44,419 bases of DNA. Origin: a bacterium (lineage in GTDB: Bacteria; Pseudomonadota; Alphaproteobacteria; CAJXXZ01; DAHXLG01). Positions 27,911-37,020 of the stretch are shown one piece after another (position 1 is the first letter of the stretch; each line of letters begins with the position of its first letter). Location of the stretch: assembly GCA_027371775.1 (NCBI GenBank), contig DAHXLG010000004.1, positions 1 to 44,419 on the forward strand, written 5' to 3'. A program made the position numbers and the translations under genes. The notes under the pieces were generated by a model. The model had not been told where the DNA came from. It made no database searches and saw only the letters and a program-made list of their open reading frames with translations.

Positions 27911-28289
27911 GCAATGATCGTAGCTCTAATAAGTAGAAGTTGCAACTATCTGAAATTCCTAATTCATAAAAGAAAATCAGTGGCTAGTTTTGTCGAGCAT
28001 TTAAATGCTATACATACTTGAAAAATTTTTCTATCACCGATATTTATGATAAAAACAAAAATACAAAGCGCGATAAAAATATACTCTAGCTCTAGAAAAC
28101 AACATCAGCTTAGCAAAGGTGAGCCATCTTTGTGAAACACTCATGCGCCATATCATATAACACATCAATTTTTACAATCCATTATCTCACACGAAATAAT
28201 AAAGCAAAAATAAATATGAAACAAATGTGCTACAAGCAATAACCAAAACACGACTTAAAAGACCATAAAATTATATAAAACTAAGAAGA
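27911..28289. other. Intergenic region between asd and dapA
   Basis: About 380 AT-rich bases. It holds a perfect 14-base palindrome, AGCATTTAAATGCT, at 27996-28009; no gene or terminator is recognised. Confidence 0.45.
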
Positions 28290-29258
28290 TTATATCTTAT
28301 CACTCAAAATCTTTTTCGCAATCTGCCATGCATTAAGCGCTCCACCCTTGCGCAAGTTATCGCATACAAGCGTAATAGACCACATATTGTTCTCATGTTT
28401 ACGCAATCTGCATGCAAAAACCGAGTCTTCTTGAGCCGCAATTAATGGAGTAGCCATGCCAGGCAAATATACAATACCAACATCACCAATTGCCTTCATC
28501 ATTCTTTGCATATTACAATTTTCATTTAGACGAAATGTAATAGTAGCCATATGTCCAACTGTAACGGGAACACGCGCAACTGACGCAATAATTTGCATGC
28601 TAAGCTCATCTGTATCTAATATTTTATGCAACTCTTGAACAATTTTTATTTCTTCATCGCAATTACCGTGCTCCTCAAACTCACCGATTGCAGGAATTAC
28701 GTTAAAAGCCATAGGATCGTCATAATACATACCATGTTTCAAAGCTTGCATATTCGAAAATTTAATTTCCTTAAAAAATGCACTCATAGCTTTGCTTCCT
28801 GCGCCAGAAACTGATTGATACGTTACAACATTAACAAACGTTGGTCCAAATTCTCTAATTGCATGCAAAAAAATTGCAACAGGAATCGCAACACAATTAG
28901 GGCTAGCTACAACTTTTACAGAATTCAATTTATCACCATTAACCTCTGGTACAACCAAAGGAACATCGCTATCCATGCGAGTTGCAGATGATTTATCCAC
29001 CCAAATTGCACCACTTTTTTTAATGCGAGATTTAAACGGATTAATCAAATTGGCATCAACAGCACTAAAAATGAGATCATATTGCTCTGGCTCAAAACTT
29101 TCAAGCTTACGCACTGGTAAAATTTTATTACCCAAACTGACCTCAACTCCATCAAGGCTACCAAAGCAATCTAGCTCACACTTAACTTCTTCCTCTTCTA
29201 AAATACGTAGTAAATTTTTTCCAATCAATCCACGTGCACCCAAAACCGCAATTTTCAT
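28290..29258 (-). CDS. asd: Aspartate-semialdehyde dehydrogenase
   Basis: A 322-residue NADPH enzyme that reduces aspartyl phosphate to aspartate semialdehyde, the substrate of DapA. The dinucleotide loop is IAVLGARGLIGKNLL. The nucleophile is C122 (SPNCVAIP), the substrate segment is TYQSVSGAGSKA, and the catalytic His is H236 (RVPVTVGH). It is slightly shorter than the usual 335-345 residues. It is the third gene of an apparent accD-fdx-asd transcript, 15 bases after the ferredoxin stop. Confidence 0.94.
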   Translation of the reverse strand: MKIAVLGARGLIGKNLLRILEEEEVKCELDCFGSLDGVEVSLGNKILPVRKLESFEPEQYDLIFSAVDANLINPFKSRIKKSGAIWVDKSSATRMDSDVPLVVPEVNGDKLNSVKVVASPNCVAIPVAIFLHAIREFGPTFVNVVTYQSVSGAGSKAMSAFFKEIKFSNMQALKHGMYYDDPMAFNVIPAIGEFEEHGNCDEEIKIVQELHKILDTDELSMQIIASVARVPVTVGHMATITFRLNENCNMQRMMKAIGDVGIVYLPGMATPLIAAQEDSVFACRLRKHENNMWSITLVCDNLRKGGALNAWQIAKKILSDKI

Positions 29259-29273
29259 AAGAACCTCTCGTTT

Positions 29274-29618
29274 CTATTTATTAGGACAAAAATTCCTAGA
29301 ATCAGCAGGAATATGAAACACAATACCATCCATGCTTTTATCAAGCTTAACCTGACATCCCAAACGCGAAGTAGACGTTAACCCACGTGCAAGATCAAGC
29401 ATATCTTCTTCCTCAATCGATTTTTGTGCAAGCTTACGAGAATAGCAACATGGCTCTACTACTACGTGACATGTTGAACATGCAAGCGACCCCTCGCAAG
29501 CTCCCTCAAGCGGAACATCATAACGACGCGCCACCTGCAACACAGTCTCCCCCTCATTAGCCAGAAATTCATGCTTAGATCCATCTTGATACACAAATAT
29601 CACTTTAATTTCGCTCAT
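29274..29618 (-). CDS. fdx: 2Fe-2S ferredoxin (adrenodoxin/ISC type)
   Basis: A 114-residue electron carrier. The four cluster cysteines have the vertebrate-type spacing: C41, C47, C50 (GACEGSLACSTC) and C88 (LGCQV). The GLTSTSRLGCQ block is typical of the ISC-associated Fdx that feeds electrons to Fe-S cluster assembly. The start is ATG 29618, preceded by GAAGGA. The ATG lies inside the end of accD (14-base overlap), so translation is probably coupled. The hsc/isc genes are not present in this window. Confidence 0.9.
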   Translation of the reverse strand: MSEIKVIFVYQDGSKHEFLANEGETVLQVARRYDVPLEGACEGSLACSTCHVVVEPCCYSRKLAQKSIEEEDMLDLARGLTSTSRLGCQVKLDKSMDGIVFHIPADSRNFCPNK

Positions 29619-30486
29619 TTTTCCTTCTTTCTTTTTTATTTTCACGTGCACGTGCAAAAATATCTAAAATTTTAGTCAGCTCTTTTTTCATTTCAGACCT
29701 ATGCACAATAGCATCAACAAAACCATGCGATAACTGAAACTCTGATCTTTGAAACCCTTCTTCAAGCTTAATTTGCATAGTTTCTTCAATAACTCTTGGA
29801 CCAGTAAATCCAATCAATGCATTAGGTTCACTAAGTGTAATATCACCAAGCGAAGCAAACGAAGCGATAACTCCACCAGTTGTAGGATCTGATAAAACAA
29901 CAATATATGGAACATCATTTTCACGCAAAAACTGGCAGGCCAAAACCGTTTTAGGCATTTGCATAAGTGAAATAATACCCTCTTGCATACGCGCTCCGCC
30001 AGAAGCTGTCACTGCAATTAATGGAATATTTTTTGCAATCGCTAAATTTGCCGATTGCAAAAATGCAGAGCCCACATACTGACCCATTGAACCACCTATA
30101 AAATTGAAATCCATTACAAACAAAATTGCTTTGTTACCATCTAGACTAATCTCTGCCGCTATCGCTGCATCATGTATCTGAGTCTTTTTACGGGCATCTT
30201 TTAAACGATCTTTATAATTTTGTGTATCCTTAAAACCAAGCGGATCATCTTTAAACACAGGCAAACTAATCATTTTTGGCTTAACATCAGAAAGCATATT
30301 GATACGCGCAATGGCAGAAATACGTTCGTGGAAATTACATTTTGGACACACGCATAAAGCAAGCTCCCACTCTTTAGCAAAAATCATCTCAGAGCAGCTA
30401 GGGCAAGCATGCCATAAATTTGCAGGACTATTTGATTCCGTATTTGATTGAATCTTCGGCTTAACTAAATTTAAAAACCAACCCAT
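29605..30486 (-). CDS. accD: Acetyl-CoA carboxylase carboxyltransferase subunit beta
   Basis: A 293-residue subunit that, with AccA, transfers CO2 from carboxybiotin to acetyl-CoA to make malonyl-CoA. The N-terminal zinc ribbon has C28, C31, C47 and C50 (CPSC ... CPKC). The crotonase-like core has GGSMGQYVGSAF, ITASGGARMQEG-type sequence (VTASGGARMQEG) and SDPTTGGVIASFASLGD, with the oxyanion glycines. It ends in a basic tail (RARENKKERRKNER). accA is not in view. It is first in a compact accD-fdx-asd run. Confidence 0.95.
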   Translation of the reverse strand: MGWFLNLVKPKIQSNTESNSPANLWHACPSCSEMIFAKEWELALCVCPKCNFHERISAIARINMLSDVKPKMISLPVFKDDPLGFKDTQNYKDRLKDARKKTQIHDAAIAAEISLDGNKAILFVMDFNFIGGSMGQYVGSAFLQSANLAIAKNIPLIAVTASGGARMQEGIISLMQMPKTVLACQFLRENDVPYIVVLSDPTTGGVIASFASLGDITLSEPNALIGFTGPRVIEETMQIKLEEGFQRSEFQLSHGFVDAIVHRSEMKKELTKILDIFARARENKKERRKNERN

Positions 30487-30589
30487 GTGCTATACCTATT
30501 TTCCTAGACTCTATTTTACATTATATTAAATATTGCAACAACCAGAATATATCCGCTCGCATTACGGGCATGGCTAAGCTCCCCCATGC

Positions 30590-30800
30590 CGCATAAGCGT
30601 TGGCATGCACAGAAACTTGTTGATCCTTGGCATGAACGGTTAGCATTCACAAAAAAATTGTTGATATAGCATGAACGCATTCACAAAGACTTGTGGTCCT
30701 TCCAACAAACTTTAGCATACACAGAAGCTTGTTTATACGTCACGCGAGCGTTAGCATTCACAAAAACTTGTTGATACGTCACGCGAGCGTTAGCATGCAA
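30590..30800 (+). repeat. Degenerate tandem repeat array, unit about 39 bp
   Basis: About six units built on GCGTTAGCATTCACAAAAAC plus TTGTTGATACGTCACGCG. The two best copies start at 30747 and 30786, exactly 39 bases apart, and earlier copies (near 30597, 30638, 30676 and 30711) are diverged and vary in length. There are no spacers of even length and no long inverted repeat in the unit, so it is not a CRISPR. It fills most of the 446 bases between accD and gatB. Confidence 0.75.
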
Positions 30801-30810
30801 AGAAAAACGC

Positions 30811-30864
30811 TCACTCAGTCTTAACAAATTCAGGAATTGCACCTACCCTTCGTTTCCTTCATCA
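30811..30864 (-). pseudogene. Duplicated 3' end of gatB
   Basis: These roughly 54 bases are nearly identical to 30957-31010, which encode the GatB C-terminus (KETKGRCDPEFVKIE). A one-base insertion in the copy breaks the frame. The copy is about 147 bases downstream of its parent and abuts the repeat array. Confidence 0.85.
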
Positions 30865-30932
30865 CTTTCCATAACAAAATTATTTACATAAACACAAAAG
30901 AACGAAACGCTATTTCATGAAATTGATCAAAC

Positions 30933-32369
30933 CTATACCTGCTCGATCATGCGCAAGCACTCAATCTTAACAAATTCAGGATCGCACCTACCCTTCGTTT
31001 CCTTCATCACGTTACCGACAAAAAACATCAACAAAGCGGTTTTTCCAGCTTTATATTTTGCCACTTCATCTGGCGAATTTTTCAAAATCGCTGCGATTAT
31101 GTTTTTGATATCGTCTTCACCAAGACGTTCCATATACCCGCGCTCCTTAATCAAGCTATCCAAATCGCATTCATAATTACACATAAGATCATCAAGCAAA
31201 TCTTTCGCATTCGAGCGCGAAATTTTGCCCTCTTGGCACTGCACAATCACATTAGAAAAAGAAGAAATAAACTTAGTTTCCATAACTTGTGATGCAAAAT
31301 CCTCTAAATCTATCTTCATTTTTGCAAGACGTCCATTCAATTCAGAAACAATCCAGTTTGAAGCAGTACCAGCAAACTTTACATCAATTTCACCAAGCAA
31401 TTTATTAAAAAACTTAACTCGAATTGGATGCTCTGTAAGAACAGTCGCTTGCTCAAGAGCCACACCCATATCCTGATACTTCACACGAGTGACCTGCGGA
31501 AGCTCTGGAAGATTATTACGCACTTGCTCAATAAACTCCTCTTCCAATACAATTGGCAGCAAATCTGGGTCTGGAAAGTATCGATAATCAGAAGCATCTT
31601 CCTTATCTCTCATAGACTTCGTCACACCAGATTTCGAATCAAACAATTTCGTTTCCTGAACAACTAGCTCACCTGCGTTCAACTTATGCTCTTGCACATC
31701 CGCTTCGTAATCAATCGCCTTGGCAATAAAACGATATGAATTAATGTTCTTCATTTCTACGCGCGTACCATAAGGCTCTCCCTCTTTGTGCAAAGACAAA
31801 TTCACATCTACGCGCAAGTTTCCAGCTTCCATATCGCATTTACATGTACCTAAACACAACAACAGAGCTCGCAATTCCTTTATATACTCAACCACTTCTT
31901 GAGCACTTTTAAAATCAGGCTCAGTTACAATTTCCATTAAAGGAACACCAACGCGATTCAAATCAATGAAAATCGATCCATCTTCATTGATAGTTTTTCC
32001 AGCATCTGCCTCAATATGCAAACGGTTGATCCTAATAGGACCAAATGAACAATGCAACACTCCATTCAACCCAATTGGTTTATAAAACTGCGATATCTGA
32101 TAACCCAACGGCAAATCAGGATAAAAATATTGCTTGCGATCAAAAATCGATTCCTTGTTTATATGCATACCTAATGCAAGTGCAGTTTTTAAAGCCATGT
32201 TTACCGCTTCCTGATTTGGCACAGGCAAGCTGCCAGGCATTCCAGCATCAAGCCATGTTACATTGATATTCGGCTGCTTCGCCTCTTGATTGAGCGCGCG
32301 TGAAAACAACTTGGTTTTAGTGTTTATCTGAGCGTGAACCTCTAGACCTAATACTTTTTTATATGTCAT
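30933..32369 (-). CDS. gatB: Asp/Glu-tRNA amidotransferase subunit B
   Basis: A 478-residue kinase/transamidase subunit that phosphorylates Asp-tRNA(Asn) or Glu-tRNA(Gln) and passes it ammonia made by GatA. The N-terminal signature GLEVHAQINTKTKLF, the zinc/metal and ATP region (DLPLGYQISQFYKPI, INEDGSIFIDLNRVGVPLMEIV), and DYRYFPDPDLLP are all clear. A C-terminal YqeY-like domain (about 390-478) contacts the tRNA. The start is ATG 32369, overlapping the gatA stop as ATGA, with GGAGG inside the gatA end; the frame upstream of this is gatA sequence. gatC is not in this window. Confidence 0.96.
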   Translation of the reverse strand: MTYKKVLGLEVHAQINTKTKLFSRALNQEAKQPNINVTWLDAGMPGSLPVPNQEAVNMALKTALALGMHINKESIFDRKQYFYPDLPLGYQISQFYKPIGLNGVLHCSFGPIRINRLHIEADAGKTINEDGSIFIDLNRVGVPLMEIVTEPDFKSAQEVVEYIKELRALLLCLGTCKCDMEAGNLRVDVNLSLHKEGEPYGTRVEMKNINSYRFIAKAIDYEADVQEHKLNAGELVVQETKLFDSKSGVTKSMRDKEDASDYRYFPDPDLLPIVLEEEFIEQVRNNLPELPQVTRVKYQDMGVALEQATVLTEHPIRVKFFNKLLGEIDVKFAGTASNWIVSELNGRLAKMKIDLEDFASQVMETKFISSFSNVIVQCQEGKISRSNAKDLLDDLMCNYECDLDSLIKERGYMERLGEDDIKNIIAAILKNSPDEVAKYKAGKTALLMFFVGNVMKETKGRCDPEFVKIECLRMIEQV

Positions 32370-33889
32370 TCTACACCTCCAACCAACTGGATATTTTTTA
32401 TCTTTCCATTCCAATCGACAATTTCCTCAATCTTTTTAGCAACAACGACTACATTAATTTCATCAGATCTTCTGCCAATAATCTGGATACCAACAGGCAG
32501 ATGAGTCTGCGCATTAAGCACACTTAAATCAGGATTCTCAACTCTTTGCCCAGCCTCAACCCTAGTCAAAGTAAAAGGAATCTGCATAGCAGGTCCGCCA
32601 TAAATATTGGCCAAAACCGTATATAAATCCTCTAAATACATTTCAATTGCAGTACGTTGAGCTCCAATCTCAAAAGCGGTGCTAGCTGTAGTCGGAAGCA
32701 AAATAGCATCGTGATTCTCAAACAAACCATCCATCTGCCTTACAATTTGAGCGCGCAACTTGACTGCCTTGCCGAAGAATTTCTCATATTCCCCAGCAAG
32801 TAAAACATAATTACCAATTAAAATTCTTCGCTTAACTTCAGTACCAAACAAAGCGCGTGTGTTATACAATATTTCTTCGAACGTATCGCCTGCACCACGT
32901 GGACCATAGCGAATACCATCATAACGAGCCAAGTTAGAAGCAGCCTCTGCCGGAGCAATAATATAATACAACTTAATTGCAAGCTCAAACGAAGGCAAAG
33001 TAATTGGCTCAATAATCGCCCCTTCTTTCTTCAAAGATTCAAGTAAGGAATTTAAACAAGCACGATACTCTTCATCCAAGTGGTCAAACGCCTGAAATGC
33101 AACACCAATACGCTTTTCTTTTACATTTCCAGAAACGCTAGATAAAGCAGGAACTTCTTCTTTCAAAGATGTAGCTTCCATAGCATCATATCCAGCCATT
33201 GATTCAAGAATAATACATGCATCCTGGACATTGCGCGCAAATACACCCGGATGATCAAGAGAAGATGCAAAAGCAATCACACCACGACGAGAACATCTGC
33301 CATAAGTTGGCTTAAATCCAACAATTCCACAAAAAGAAGCTGGTTGACGAACAGATCCACCAGTATCAGTACCAAGCGCGCCAACGCACATATTTGCAGC
33401 AACAGCGGCAGCAGAACCGCCCGAAGACCCACCTGGCACACGCGCGACACAATCAGACAAAATCCAAGGGTTCACAACCGGACCGAATACACTAGTCTGA
33501 TTAGAAGAACCCATAGCAAACTCATCCAAGTTCGTTTTAAAGGGAATAATATATCCAGCATTTTTTAATTTCTCAATCACAAACGCATCATATGGAGCTA
33601 TAAAATCTTCCAAAATTTTTGAACCTGCCGTAGTTCTAGTATCTTTGACCAAAAACAAATCTTTTATTGCAACAGGAATGCCAGTTAACGGACCCTGCTT
33701 GCAAGAACCATCGTTATTATCCAACTTACGCGCATGTTCTTTCGCAGATTCCCAATATTCTTCTATATGAGCATTCAAGCAACGCAATTTTTCAAAGCGA
33801 GAATGATAAGCATCAATCAATTGACTATAAGAAAACTCTTTGCTTGCAATTCCTTTTCTAATTTCCTCTATCGTTAAATTTGTCAGCAT
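32366..33889 (-). CDS. gatA: Asp/Glu-tRNA amidotransferase subunit A
   Basis: A 507-residue amidase-signature enzyme (usual 480-490) that hydrolyses glutamine to supply ammonia to GatB. The Ser-cisSer-Lys triad is visible: K76 (VAIKDLF), S155 (GGSSGGS) and S179 (DTGGSVRQPA). It is followed by gatB with a 4-base overlap, giving strongly coupled subunit synthesis. With AspRS, and with tRNA-Asn at 15.4 kb, the pair is probably needed for Asn-tRNA as well as Gln-tRNA formation; the specificity is inference. Confidence 0.96.
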   Translation of the reverse strand: MLTNLTIEEIRKGIASKEFSYSQLIDAYHSRFEKLRCLNAHIEEYWESAKEHARKLDNNDGSCKQGPLTGIPVAIKDLFLVKDTRTTAGSKILEDFIAPYDAFVIEKLKNAGYIIPFKTNLDEFAMGSSNQTSVFGPVVNPWILSDCVARVPGGSSGGSAAAVAANMCVGALGTDTGGSVRQPASFCGIVGFKPTYGRCSRRGVIAFASSLDHPGVFARNVQDACIILESMAGYDAMEATSLKEEVPALSSVSGNVKEKRIGVAFQAFDHLDEEYRACLNSLLESLKKEGAIIEPITLPSFELAIKLYYIIAPAEAASNLARYDGIRYGPRGAGDTFEEILYNTRALFGTEVKRRILIGNYVLLAGEYEKFFGKAVKLRAQIVRQMDGLFENHDAILLPTTASTAFEIGAQRTAIEMYLEDLYTVLANIYGGPAMQIPFTLTRVEAGQRVENPDLSVLNAQTHLPVGIQIIGRRSDEINVVVVAKKIEEIVDWNGKIKNIQLVGGVE

Positions 33890-34082
33890 AAAGGCAGTAT
33901 ATGAGAAATTTCACATCAATACCAGATGAGAATTTGAGTTAAAGCAAATCATAAAAAAAATCAAAACATATCATTTAATCCATGGTAACAACTGATTGCA
34001 ATAAATTGCGATTATAATAAATTCAACGCATTGTATTTCACATAGACGATTTGTACAATGCGCTTGCCATAAAGACAAGCCA

Positions 34083-34727
34083 TTGGCTTTTCCAAGTATA
34101 TCAGATAAAATACGCAAAGTGTTATTACAAGCGTTAAGTTTATGTCCTAGAAGTTGGAAACTGATATTTCTTTTAGAAGAATTAAAGATAGATTATAAAT
34201 TGCAAAACCTAGCGCTCAACAGCAAAAATGAATTTCCAATATTAGAAAATCACCATTCAGATTTCAGCTATATTTTTACAAACATGAGCAAAATCGCGCT
34301 AACAGAAGAAGAAAAGAAATTTTATGGCATCTGGAGCAGCATAATTGATTGCAAATTAATTCCCGAAATCATCATGCCAATTAGGTACGAACGGTCAATC
34401 AAGCCGATTGTATTTCGCGAACATTCATGTCTATCAACATTGAGCAAAAAGCGATCTGAATTAAAAACGAAGCTCAAAGAAATTTCTGAATATTTACGTA
34501 ACAATCAATGGCTTGGTCCAAAACATTTCTCAATTTGTGATATAACTCTAAGCACAGCAATCGCTTGCATGGATTACTTAGGCGAAATTGCATGGAGCGA
34601 CCCTGAGCTGGAAAGCTTATATACGTGGTACTTAAAAATAAAATCAAGATCATCATTCAAGCCAATTTTAGAACAAAAATGCAGAGGCATAAAAGCGCAC
34701 TTAAACTTTCAAAAAATAGATTTTTAG
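34083..34727 (+). CDS. Glutathione S-transferase-like protein
   Basis: About 214 residues with the GST layout: an N-terminal thioredoxin-like part (VLLQALSLCPRSWKLIFLLEELKIDYKL, then FPILENHH in place of the cis-Pro segment) and an all-helical C-terminal domain. The C-terminal domain contains HFSICDITLSTAIACMDYL, the N-capping/hydrophobic-staple motif. No ATG fits the N-terminus; TTG at 34083 is the only nearby start and lacks a ribosome-binding site, so the true 5' end is uncertain. The glutathione-binding residues are poorly kept, so a non-catalytic or decaying GST is possible. It is divergent from gatA. Confidence 0.65.
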   Translation: MAFPSISDKIRKVLLQALSLCPRSWKLIFLLEELKIDYKLQNLALNSKNEFPILENHHSDFSYIFTNMSKIALTEEEKKFYGIWSSIIDCKLIPEIIMPIRYERSIKPIVFREHSCLSTLSKKRSELKTKLKEISEYLRNNQWLGPKHFSICDITLSTAIACMDYLGEIAWSDPELESLYTWYLKIKSRSSFKPILEQKCRGIKAHLNFQKIDF

Positions 34728-34737
34728 AAAACTGAAT

Positions 34738-34899
34738 TTAACTTACATACAAAAAATTTTTGTCATCTACATTAAGCCAATTAATGCAATTTTCTTTCTG
34801 TTTCAACCCCCAAAAAAAGGGCTTTTCTTGCTTATATGAAACATCTTTAACCAATTCTAAGCTTTGTCGAGAACTGATCTTACAATCAAACGCATCCAA
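34738..34899 (-). CDS. Possible 53-residue protein
   Basis: A TTG start at 34899 is preceded by AGGAGG (34904-34909) with a four-base spacer. The frame reads DAFDCKISSRQSLELVKDVS, then YKQEKPFFWGLKQKENCINW, then LNVDDKNFLYVS, ending at 34738. The codon use and mixed composition look coded, but the family is unknown. It could equally be the tail of a larger decayed gene, since the upstream frame (VLLPFIDSVFE) also looks coded but is closed by TAA. Confidence 0.4.
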   Translation of the reverse strand: MDAFDCKISSRQSLELVKDVSYKQEKPFFWGLKQKENCINWLNVDDKNFLYVS

Positions 34900-35434
34900 T
34901 TTGCCTCCTGTTTATTCAAACACGCTGTCTATAAATGGCAATAGCACACTTTAGAAATGAGTTGTAAAAAACAAGCAATTTATGTTCTTAGGTATGGTAT
35001 TTCTTAAAAAACTATCTTCAACATAACTAAAAAAGCACTTGATAAGTTCAAAATAGGTAAGATAAAGCTAAAATAGCCAATATTAAGCATGCTTACTTTA
35101 TTCGGTACAAATAAAATGAAACATACAAAATTTTTAACAACTTCACTAACCTTCTTAAAAACCGATCGTTTAAGTACTAACAATATCCAATTTGCTTTCT
35201 GTTTTCTATACTAAAACGAAAATACCCAAAAAAAGTAAACAAATATACGAAACATATAAAATATACAAATTTAATATAATAGCAAAGTCATATTCAAGAA
35301 TATTGATTGGAAATAGAAGCCTTGCTGCTTATCAAAGCTCAATCAAAATTTGGCCAAACTAATTTCCCTTACTCATTTGCACATTAACAAAACACCTTTG
35401 TACATGTATCAGATACGAAACGCAACATTGCTTC
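34900..35434. other. AT-rich region with a diverged copy of the small-ORF leader
   Basis: About 535 bases. Near 35185-35215 the minus strand carries AACAGAAAGCAAATTGGAT, matching the leader and start of the 53-residue ORF (AACAGGAGGCAAATTGGAT); the frame then meets a stop after seven codons. This suggests an old duplication. No other gene is supported. Confidence 0.4.
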
Positions 35435-36361
35435 CTACCCATTCTTAAGACCATTCATAAAATTTCTTATATGCATTATTTTTTTCCCAGATTTTTGCAC
35501 AAAAATTGGCGCAATCTCGCCATCAGCTACAGTAATCTTAAATAAACTATGTTCATCCGCCTTACAACATGCAAAACATTTAAGCTCTAAAGAAGGAAAA
35601 TAAACGTATCCAAAAGCCTTGATTTTTGAACATATTATTTCAATTGTATCCTCATTAGCAGCAAACAAATCTTCTTTCATAATTAATTTGGAATATGTCG
35701 CGCCATCAGATAGTAAATTAGACGAATTATCAACAAAATTACCTGAATTTTTGTGATCTATTCTTAGAGTACTTTGAGAAGATGGAGCTATCTTCCCATC
35801 TAAATAGTCTCTCATTTTTGCCGCCACCCAAGAAGGACCAAACTGACAAATTTCACGCATCAAGCTAGTTGATGTATGATGCTTGCTAATAGCAAAAGGC
35901 AATTGAGCAATAATATCACCAGTATCCATACCAGCATCCATTAGCATCAACGTAATTGCCGATTCACGCATCTTTTGTAAAATCGCATATTGAATAGGAC
36001 TAGGCCCACGCAACAAAGGCAACCTAGAAGGATGAATATTAACCCAACCCATACGCGGCAAATGCAACCATGCTAACGGAATAATTTTTCCAAAAGCAAA
36101 CAACAAGACACAATCAACTTTGGCAAGACGAGATTCTAAATCAGCACGATCATAAGAACCACCATTAATCTTATCAATTTCAAAACAATCAATCCCATTT
36201 TTTTGCGCCCAGATAGCAACAGCAGACTGAGCTACACAATGACCTCTATCCTTTTTTTTGGCCGATTGCGTAATAACAAAATCTATTTTGTATTCACAAT
36301 ATACAGCATCAAAAAACTTACATACAAACTCGGGCGTACCGCATAGCGCAATTGATTTCAT
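35435..36361 (-). CDS. fmt: Methionyl-tRNA formyltransferase
   Basis: A 308-residue enzyme that formylates initiator Met-tRNA using 10-formyl-THF. The catalytic Asn/His motif NIHPSRLPLLRGPSPIQYAI and the DAGMDTGDII loop with its Asp are clear; the usual RGAAPIQ reads RGPSPIQ. The C-terminal OB-like tRNA-binding domain (about 205-308) is diverged. The start is ATG 36361, with GGAG six bases upstream, rather than the ATG four codons earlier. The usual partner def is not next to it. Product removal by the map enzyme (13 kb) comes later in the same path. Confidence 0.93.
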   Translation of the reverse strand: MKSIALCGTPEFVCKFFDAVYCEYKIDFVITQSAKKKDRGHCVAQSAVAIWAQKNGIDCFEIDKINGGSYDRADLESRLAKVDCVLLFAFGKIIPLAWLHLPRMGWVNIHPSRLPLLRGPSPIQYAILQKMRESAITLMLMDAGMDTGDIIAQLPFAISKHHTSTSLMREICQFGPSWVAAKMRDYLDGKIAPSSQSTLRIDHKNSGNFVDNSSNLLSDGATYSKLIMKEDLFAANEDTIEIICSKIKAFGYVYFPSLELKCFACCKADEHSLFKITVADGEIAPIFVQKSGKKIMHIRNFMNGLKNG

Positions 36362-36593
36362 ATTAAACTCCATGCTATTACTAGATATTTATTCATTTTT
36401 AATCATATCAGAATGAGCAATCGCAACGCTATGCTTACAAAACTAATATCAGAAGAAAGCGATTCACTCACAAATCTGCTTATAAATGCAATATATAGCT
36501 TCGCAACACTCAAAGCGCAATAAATGTCAAAAATTTTGAAATCAATTTCACAATACTATCAAGTTTATTGCTAAAAGATCCGGATTTTGCTTA

Positions 36594-36612
36594 CTATCTT
36601 TACTAAAGATAG
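36594..36612 (-). terminator. Hairpin at the end of the ATP synthase operon
   Basis: A perfect 8-bp stem, CTATCTTT and AAAGATAG, with a three-base loop, starting seven bases past the atpC stop on the minus strand. It is followed by TAAGCAAAATCC rather than a T-run, so it is a plausible but weak terminator or 3'-stability element. Confidence 0.45.
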
Positions 36613-36618
36613 CAGATT

Positions 36619-37020
36619 TTATTTACTATCCTTCCATGCTATCCAACAATTTGTACCATACCCACCAAAGTTTTTCATTTGCTCTTCAACCTCTTTGCTC
36701 AATTCACTTTCCATAAAAATAGGAAACGCAAAAATATACAATTTTCCATCTTCAATTTTGACATAACCGTAGCCATTACAAAACGTACGCACACCCTCTG
36801 CACTTTTTGAATAAATATCGTAAGCATGCTTATTATCTTTTGCATGAGGTTCACGCATTTGTACTGTGATTTTTCCAGGACACAAGAAAAAAGTTGTACT
36901 CTCATGACCATGCATAACAACAACTTCCCCATCATGCAAAGTGACAAATTTCACACTCTGAACCCTTCTATCAAGCACCTGATGAGAAAACGTGCAAATA
37001 GTACATTCAAATAATTGCAC
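36619..37020 (-). CDS. atpC: F1 ATP synthase subunit epsilon (diverged)
   Basis: Identified by position at the end of atpHAGD and by a weak but recognisable epsilon beta-sandwich: VQSVKFVTLHDGEVVVMHGHESTTFFLCPG matches the family GxxGVLPGH...L.PG block, and GYVKIEDGKLYIFA the last strand. An insertion (REPHAKDNKHAYDIYSKSAE) lengthens the sandwich, and the C-terminal helical part that regulates ATP hydrolysis is cut to about 28 residues. The start is GTG 37020, with GAGAGG six bases upstream; a TTG at 37038 is the alternative. About 133 residues. Confidence 0.72.
   Translation of the reverse strand: MQLFECTICTFSHQVLDRRVQSVKFVTLHDGEVVVMHGHESTTFFLCPGKITVQMREPHAKDNKHAYDIYSKSAEGVRTFCNGYGYVKIEDGKLYIFAFPIFMESELSKEVEEQMKNFGGYGTNCWIAWKDSK

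Noticed and set aside
27996-28009. Perfect palindrome AGCATTTAAATGCT as an operator
   Set aside because: No promoter or regulator context; short AT-rich palindromes are expected by chance here.
30590-30800. Repeat array as a CRISPR
   Set aside because: Units are contiguous and diverged, with no unique spacers of even length, and there are no cas genes.
35004-35215. Minus-strand open frame of about 68 codons rich in Phe, Leu and Val
   Set aside because: No start codon near its head and no ribosome-binding site; the composition is what AT-rich chance sequence gives.
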